NCBI RefSeq assembly: GCF_030445035.2
Contig: NC_080695.1
Location: 51,663,954-51,727,953 of the forward strand
DNA length: 64,000 bases
Direction: 5' to 3'
Source of the DNA: Dasypus novemcinctus
Taxonomy: Eukaryota; Chordata; Mammalia; Cingulata; Dasypodidae
Shown here: positions 58,431-64,000 of the stretch, one piece after another
How positions within the stretch are numbered: position 1 is the first letter of the stretch
Layout of the letters: each line of letters starts with the position of its first letter
Program-made: the position numbers and the translations under genes
Notes under the pieces: generated by a model
What the model saw: the letters and a program-made list of their open reading frames with translations, nothing else
The model's database searches: none
What the model was told of the DNA's origin: nothing

Positions 58431-58934
58431 GCATGACTGAGGCAGTGGAAAGAAAACAGATTGAGAAGGCATTCCCAGAACCACCTCTGAGCTGTGTATC
58501 ACCAGGCTGGTAGCTGCATGCTGGTGAGCTCCTGAGGAGGATTAAATAACATAAAGGCCAGAAGCCCTCTCTGGGACTGACCTTCCTGAGCAGCTGCTTG
58601 ACTCTTTGCACTGAGAGTTGCAGCCAGCATGGTCAAACCAGGGAGATCACTGAAGGACCCTCAGTGTTCAAAGCAGACACTGAGGCAGGCCTCCCATCCA
58701 TGGCAGGTGCTCAGTGGCCCAGGCCTGGGTGGAGGGAGTTCTTGTGCCCCCTCAGCTCCCCAGCTCTTGCTATTCTGGGTGCTGTGGTCAAGGAGCCCTC
58801 CCTGGTGTGCTCCCCCACTCTGCATTCCAGCTTCACGGGAGCCTCCTTCAGCCCTAACCTGGCCAAGGCCATGCCAACATCTGACCCCCTGCCTGCAAGG
58901 CTGTTCTTCCAACCCACCCACATCCTCGGGCTCT

Positions 58935-59075
58935 TCTGTAGAGCACGGATTGTGCAGTCGTGGTGACTGGGGTTGAAACCCACAGCAGGAGTAGGTCACA
59001 GCCTGTGTCAATAACCCTGAACCTCAGGTTTCTTGAACGCAAAAGGAAATCAGTGACTCCATCTGAGGAGCGTGT
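58935..59075 (+). mobile_element. MIR SINE
   Basis: GAGCACGGATTGTGCAGTCG, GGGGTTGAAACCCAC and AACCCTGAACCTCAGGTTTC follow MIR order. Confidence 0.65.
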
Positions 59076-60935
59076 ATTGTATTGGGGGTTAAAGAAGGGG
59101 AGCTGAAGGCTCCTCAAGAGTTTCAGTGGGGAGCACCCCACAGAGCATGCCAGGGACAAGGCCCTGCTCAGGAACAGGAACGGGCGAGAGCAGTGCACGT
59201 GAGCCCATGTCGGAGGCTGGGCTTTCTCTCCTAGAGCTGGAGGACTTGATGCCAGGGCTGCCTGCTCACCCACCAATGGGGGACAAAGGCAGGGAGGGCT
59301 GGGAGGGCTCCTTATCTGCGTGAGTGCCGCCAACTCTCAGCGCTGCTGGTCTGCCCTCCTCCTGCCCCTCTCACATCCCGCTGGCATTTGTGAGACACTG
59401 GGTGGAGTTCAGGTGCCCTGGGTCCTCTCCGTGAGGACACTTGGGAGGAAATAGGAGAAGCACTTGCAAGGCTCACCTGCTTTCTTTCCTGCTGAGACTC
59501 ACAAGGTTGTGCCCACCTCCAGGTCTGTCCCTTGAGGGCACCTCTCTCCATGTCCTGCATGAACACACGCTTATGCACTTCCACTTGCAACCAGACAGGT
59601 GCCATGTGGAAACTGAGGCCAAGAGGCATGCAGGAATGGTCTAGGTGCTCTGAGGTACGCAGACCACCAAGGGTAATTTAGGGTGACTTGCTTCTAGGAA
59701 GGGTTACACCCTTCCTCCTGGTTTGCTTTCAGAATGAGGGCCCCTTGAAGACTGGGTCCACTGCTCAGTAATTTCCCTTATGAGGCAGTTTTCCTTTTGA
59801 CATCCCTGCATGGCCCAGTGCAAACATGCCATCATGGCTGTGGACCATGGGGCTGGGGTTGGAGGAGGAGAGGACCCCAGGGGTGTGAGCAGGGGTAACT
59901 GAGGAAAACTGGAAGCAGCTCTGCTGCTGGCCAATGCTCCCACTCTTCTCACAATGCCCATGGACTCATCCATGGGGATGGGGAGAGATGCCAAGCTGAT
60001 GGGCAAGAGGATCACCAAGGATCCAGGGGCCTGCATGACTGGTGCCATCCCCAGGACAGCCTTGAACTGGCAGGCCTGGGTCAGAGGGGCTCTGAGCTTC
60101 TGGAACCGGGATGAACCCCTCCCTAGAGAGGAAGTGGCTCCAGGAGGGAGGCCTCAGTCTCCTCCTCTGTCTATTGGGGTGTTTACAGTGGGTGACCCAC
60201 TAGGGATCCACAGACCAGGGAGCTGTCCATTCACCCTGGCCCTCCTTCAATTTCCCACTGCTCTTCCAAGGGCCTAGGAGAGCTGCTGCCTTGAGGATAT
60301 TCAAGCAAGCTGTGTGCTCACTCCTGTGGGTAGCCTTACCTGGAGCTGCAGCGCGGATGCTGGCCAGCAGGGGGCAGGCAGCCACAGCTCCAGCTGTGCC
60401 CACTGTGCCTGCTGCAGCCTCTGGCAACTGGGAAGCATCATCCAGAGGCCTTTCTGGCTATCCACCTATTTCAGACACAACATGCACCTCCCATCATTTG
60501 CAGCCATCTCCACAATCTGAGCTGGGCTGAGGCTGGTAAAGGGCCTCTGAGAACATCTCAGTTATTCATACAGTGACTGTGCCAGGATCACTCACCCTGC
60601 AGCAAGCTTTGTGTTCAGTCCTGGATGTGGAGTGAAAAGAATCCCTGTGGCCCCTGCCCAACAGGATCTCTGCATCTGGAAGGGGAGGTGGACCAAAGCA
60701 TTAGGGCAAACACAGGTTCAAGGAAAGAGCAAGTGGCATAGAGGAAGCTACACAGGGTGCTGGGAGGAGGGCTATGGCACCATCAAGTGGGGGAGGGTGG
60801 CCCAAAGGACATATTGAAGTGACACTTTCACTGTGAGTAGAAAGATGAGAGGAGCCAGCTCTGTAAATGTGTGGTAAGAGGGTGCCTGGGAGCATGCACA
60901 GCAGGGGAAGAAGCAGTGGCAGAGGGACAGTAGCA
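59076..60935. other. GC-rich unique DNA, no exon supported
   Basis: Several overlapping frames of 60-160 codons on both strands reflect GC content. None has a recognised domain. A MIR-like trace (GGCCTCAGTCTCCTCCTCTG) lies near 60150. Confidence 0.3.
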
Positions 60936-60938
60936 CTT

Positions 60939-61425
60939 TGATATGGTCATGAATTCTAAAAATAGATATTGGATTATGTTTTTAATCTGGTCTGTCGCTG
61001 GGTATGATTGAGTTATGATTGGGGCTTTGATTGTGATTCATCCACATCATTAGGCCTTTGAGTCAGCACCACTTGGTGGATGGGGACTCACAGATAAAAG
61101 GCATGGCAAAGGTCAGATTTGAGGGGTTTTGATGTTTGAGTTTTGCTGTTGGAGTTTGATTTTGAAGCCTTAAGCTGGAGCCCCAGGAAGTAAGCTCACA
61201 GAGGAAAGAGGAGTAAGATGCTGGAGGGGAGGAACCCAGGAAGCCCAAACCCTCACAGACATCAGCAGCAATCTTGCTCCAACGTGAGAGAATAGACTTT
61301 GGTAAGAGAAGTAACTTATGCTTTATGGCCTCGTACCTGTAAGCTCCTACCCAAAATAAATACCCTTTATAAAAAGCAACCAATTTCTGGTATTTTGCAT
61401 CAACAATCCTTTGGCTGACTAATAT
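60939..61425 (+). mobile_element. LTR family A (copy 5)
   Basis: Starts TGATATGGTCATGAATTC and ends TTTGGCTGACTAATA. It is closest to copy 1 along its length (GGCATGGCAAA, GGAGCCTTAAGCTGGAGCCC-like, CTTGCTCCAAC). Confidence 0.65.
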
Positions 61426-62489
61426 AGGGACCTTGGCCAGAGGAGGCTAAGAAGGCCACTGCTGATGGCAGAGCCTCACCTGAGGTTTACCTGGGGGAGC
61501 AGGTGCTTCCCAGCTCTGCTGTGTTGATCAGCAAGATTCACATTGGGATGGTGTCCAGAGAGGGAGACTTCACTCACAAGGGAGAGTGGTGAAGACAGAA
61601 AAGCACTTTGTGTAAGTCATAGCGGGACATCCACATTTAGCCATTTTGTTGAGAAGCGTGTCCCGAGGCCAGGACTATCTCCAAGGGGGGTTCATGGGGC
61701 TGCTTGTACCTGGAGGTAAAGATGTCAGGGAAGGAGGGCACAGGCAGAACAGCACAGAAGTTGAGAGGACGCACTTGCCTCTGACCCTCAATATAGTGGG
61801 AAGCCTCTGGAAGGATTTCTGGCCCAGCAGCAATATCTGACTTTCATCTCATTTCAACCACATCAAGATACAGACTGAGATGGCAATCCAGGAGTGGGAG
61901 TGAGTTTATGAAGATCACACAGCCCTGCCCAGGGCTGATTTGAGTTATATTCAATGTTCCCTCCATCACCTTCCTGTTTATTCCATGTCTATATCTGTGA
62001 ATTCAATCTGTTACACAAGACTATGCGGTTTGCAGTGTTTGCCCCACATTGACTTCACCATGTACCCAGGAAGCAGATGCTAGAATGATTCCCAGTGTAT
62101 TGGGCAGGAGAGTTGGGAAGCCTCAGAAACTAGTGTGGTATCACAAAACTGAAAAGAAAAGGGAGCCAGGTCTGCACCCAGGTGCATCTCCTCCTAGCCG
62201 GGGCCCGAGCTGAACACAGGCCTTCCAGGAAGCTGTGGGGAGGGACGTGTGGGCAGAACTTTGACCAGTTAACAAGATGATCTGGGTGAGGGGATAGACA
62301 GACAGACATGCAGAGGGAGTTTTGTGGAGTTTTTAGTCCTGAGAGGGCACTGGGAAGGGGACTGAAGGAGGTGATCTCACTACCTTTGTCACAGACCCAA
62401 CAGAACTTGGAACCCTGGTAACCAGGCCCCCAGATTCCAGAGGCAGCCCCTTCCCAGCTCACTTGGCAGGAGACGCTCGAGAGAGCAGG
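61426..62489. other. Unique DNA upstream of the RALGDS-like exon
   Basis: No repeats of note. It should hold the promoter or 5'UTR of the gene that follows, but I see no clear TATA box or CpG island. Confidence 0.35.
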
Positions 62490-62627
62490 ATGTTCTCCTG
62501 CTGCATTCGCAGACCCCGAGGCTCAGGCCTCAACCAAAGTAGGAATGAGCCCTCTTCCAGTGGCTTTCGAAATTGGCTCAGGCCTCAGCCACAAAGCCCC
62601 AGGCCACTGATCAGGAGGTCCCCAAAG
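62490..62627 (+). CDS. RALGDS-like gene, N-terminal coding exon
   Basis: RALGDS-family proteins activate Ral GTPases by exchanging GDP for GTP and act downstream of Ras at membranes. The exon runs from an ATG with A at -3 to a GT donor (AAG|GTAACA), exactly 46 codons, phase 0. It starts MFSCCIRRPRGSGLNQ and is rich in Arg, Pro and Ser. An MFSCC... N terminus is one I associate with predicted RALGDS-like proteins of mammals; that link is from memory. The stronger support is the next exon, which joins in frame. The upstream frame is open for nine more codons without an ATG, so this start is preferred. Expression cannot be judged. Confidence 0.6.
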
Positions 62628-63035
62628 GTAACATGGGGTGACCTAGGAACAGCCAACTGAGCACCTGCCACTACTGAGCTCCTGCCTTGGCAGCCCCATG
62701 TCCCATCCACACCCAGTGTGGGAAGGCATAAGCAGGGGCCACCCTGGGAAGCAGCAGGCTGTCAGGGATGGGAACCCAGTAGGTCCTTCCCTGTCACCTG
62801 CCAGGCCATGGCTGGAAGGGTGGGAAGGTGTGTCTTGGGGATGGTTCTCATGTGGACCAGTGTTAATCCTGAGCCCTGAACTGTCATCTCCTCTCCAATG
62901 GGGCTGCAGGGAAAGGGTGACCCCCATTTGGGCCTGACCTGGATCTAGGCTCCAAAGAAGTGCTGTATCCCCTGTGGTTTGGGGAAGGCCTCTCACTGAC
63001 CCTCTTGTCCCACCTGCTGGGCACTGTGTTTGCAG

Positions 63036-63146
63036 AACTCCATGCAGATGGTGGGGGAACAGCTGGAGGAGGGGCTCATCTACGCCGTCTATATAGAGAA
63101 GGTGCAGGTCCGTTGAGGCCCTGGCCAGGGCCAGCGCTGGTACCAG
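63036..63146 (+). pseudogene. RALGDS-like gene, second exon with in-frame stop
   Basis: Preceded by an AG acceptor (TGTGTTTGCAG) and followed by a GT donor (CAG|GTGGGA). It is 37 codons long and phase 0 on both sides, so it continues exon 1. GEQLEEGLIYAVYIEKVQV and, 7 residues later, GQRW match the start of the RALGDS family (EIGEEL..GVIYSISLRKVQ, then GQRW). The third residue after KVQ is a TGA stop (63114-63116). The spacing to GQRW is still exact, so this is a point change and not a wrong exon boundary. It suggests a pseudogene, an allele or an assembly error. Later exons (REM and CDC25 domains) are not found before the window ends. Confidence 0.72.
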
Positions 63147-64000
63147 GTGGGAGTAGGGATCAATGGGGTATGAAACAGCAGGGTGGGGGGGTCCCCAGAG
63201 CCTATCTCCCATCTGGCATTCCCCACTTTCTCTCCCAGGGCTTTCTCCCCTGATGTGCCCAATAGCCCACTTCCCAAGGAACCTGGGGCCCCCCAACCCT
63301 CCACCACACTGCCATTCCATGGACCAGGGGGAGGTCACCTCAAAAGTTTAAGAACCTCAGAAAGGAGGCCTTAGCAGGGATTTCCCTGCAGGGTGGGCTG
63401 CAGGGTGGGCCCACATCAGATCTGTGTGCATTCAGCTGCTCTATTTCTGTTTCCACTCCTTGGCCCCATGTCCCCGGGCAGCAGTCTTCATGACTGTCCT
63501 CCCACACCTGCCCCAAGCCACACAGCTCCTCTCCTTAGGAGGGTTCTTGCCATCTCCCATGACCATCCTCTTGCCCTTCTCAGGTCAGGAGCTGAGGCCT
63601 GACTTGGCTGCCAATATTCCAGAAGTGAGGAGGCTTAGAGCAGCGGTTTGGCCTTCAGTGCTGCTGGACCTGGAACATTCCTTTCCTTTTCCCCTTTCAG
63701 CACTGGTGCCCTGTGCACCAACCATGGGTCCTAAGCAATATTCCCTCCCCCCACCCCGGTAGAGGCTCTTTGGAATGGGCGGGGTGGGTAGAGGACACAC
63801 AGACAGCCCTTACACCAGCAAGCGACAAAGGAACTGCCTAAGGCTGGAGCAGTTCCATCACCACTGGCTGTCTCTGTGGGTGGCAGCATCCCTGCAGCCC
63901 ATATGGAATTGTCTCTTTGCATTTTCCTTTAGTTTCCTGGTCTTAGTTCTGGGTGGCAAATGGCATCATGTTGTGGCTTTGGCCCCATGAGCTGTGGAGG
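63147..64000. other. Probable intron or flank of RALGDS-like gene
   Basis: No exon that I can defend. Several GC-rich frames overlap. Confidence 0.35.

Noticed and set aside
60291-60530. 79-codon plus-strand frame resembling a signal peptide protein
   Set aside because: Ala-rich GC translation without domain, splice support or conservation evidence.
63590-63700. Possible third RALGDS-like exon (VRRLRAAVWPSVLLDLE)
   Set aside because: RRLRA followed by hydrophobic residues faintly resembles the next family segment, but spacing and other key residues do not match and the acceptor is ambiguous.

Overview
This is vertebrate nuclear DNA, almost certainly from a xenarthran mammal and most likely an armadillo (Dasypus type). 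The reasons are mammalian LINE-1, LINE-2, MIR and MaLR relics, a CpG island, GT/AG-flanked exons, and tRNA-derived SINEs with long tails that I recognise as the armadillo DAS type. There are no prokaryotic genes, operons or CRISPR. Most of the window is transposable-element sequence, often nested. Only the right end and the CpG island show convincing signs of host genes.

Layout. 1-10.26 kb: one near-complete but decayed minus-strand LINE-1 (3'UTR, ORF2, ORF1, 5'UTR made of repeated monomers), interrupted by a solo LTR (571-1447) and by a second L1 tail (about 4195-4862). 10.3-13.1 kb: old LINE and MaLR-like relics and two tRNA-derived SINEs. 13.1-19.1 kb: repeat-poor DNA with one LINE-2 relic. 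19.1-19.9 kb: a CpG island with no recognised gene. 20.2-25.3 kb: a hAT-like relic, then a minus-strand half-L1 (HAL1-like) element with ORF1 but no endonuclease or RT part of ORF2, then another L1 tail. 25.9-43.1 kb: scattered L1 pieces, a 1.5-kb L1 tail with a perfect 15-bp target duplication, several copies of one LTR family all on the plus strand, further LTRs nested in them, and hAT-like and MIR relics. 43.7-45.4 kb: LINE-2 relics, one split by a SINE with a 16-bp duplication. 46,249-52,679: a class I (gammaretrovirus-like) provirus bounded by a 4-bp duplication, with two LTRs, a tRNA-Glu-like primer site, broken gag, a pol lacking protease and RT, and almost no env; an antisense solo LTR of the same family lies inside it. 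52.7-61.4 kb: LTR, L1, MLT1, LINE-2 and MIR relics plus some unique DNA. 62.4-63.2 kb: two phase-matched plus-strand exons of a RALGDS-like (Ral guanine nucleotide exchange factor) gene; the second carries an in-frame stop.

How the parts relate. The L1 copies explain most of the smaller insertions: the 1.5-kb, 1.2-kb, 0.7-kb, 0.6-kb and 0.4-kb repeats share one 3' end and differ at their 5' ends, as 5'-truncated L1 copies do. The first 570 bases of the window align with the 5' part of the 1.5-kb copy, so this L1 lineage has a 3'UTR of nearly 3 kb. No intact retroelement ORF remains. I see no novel cellular system. The most useful leads are the L1/HAL1 architecture, the LTR repeat structures, the orphan CpG island and the RALGDS-like exons.
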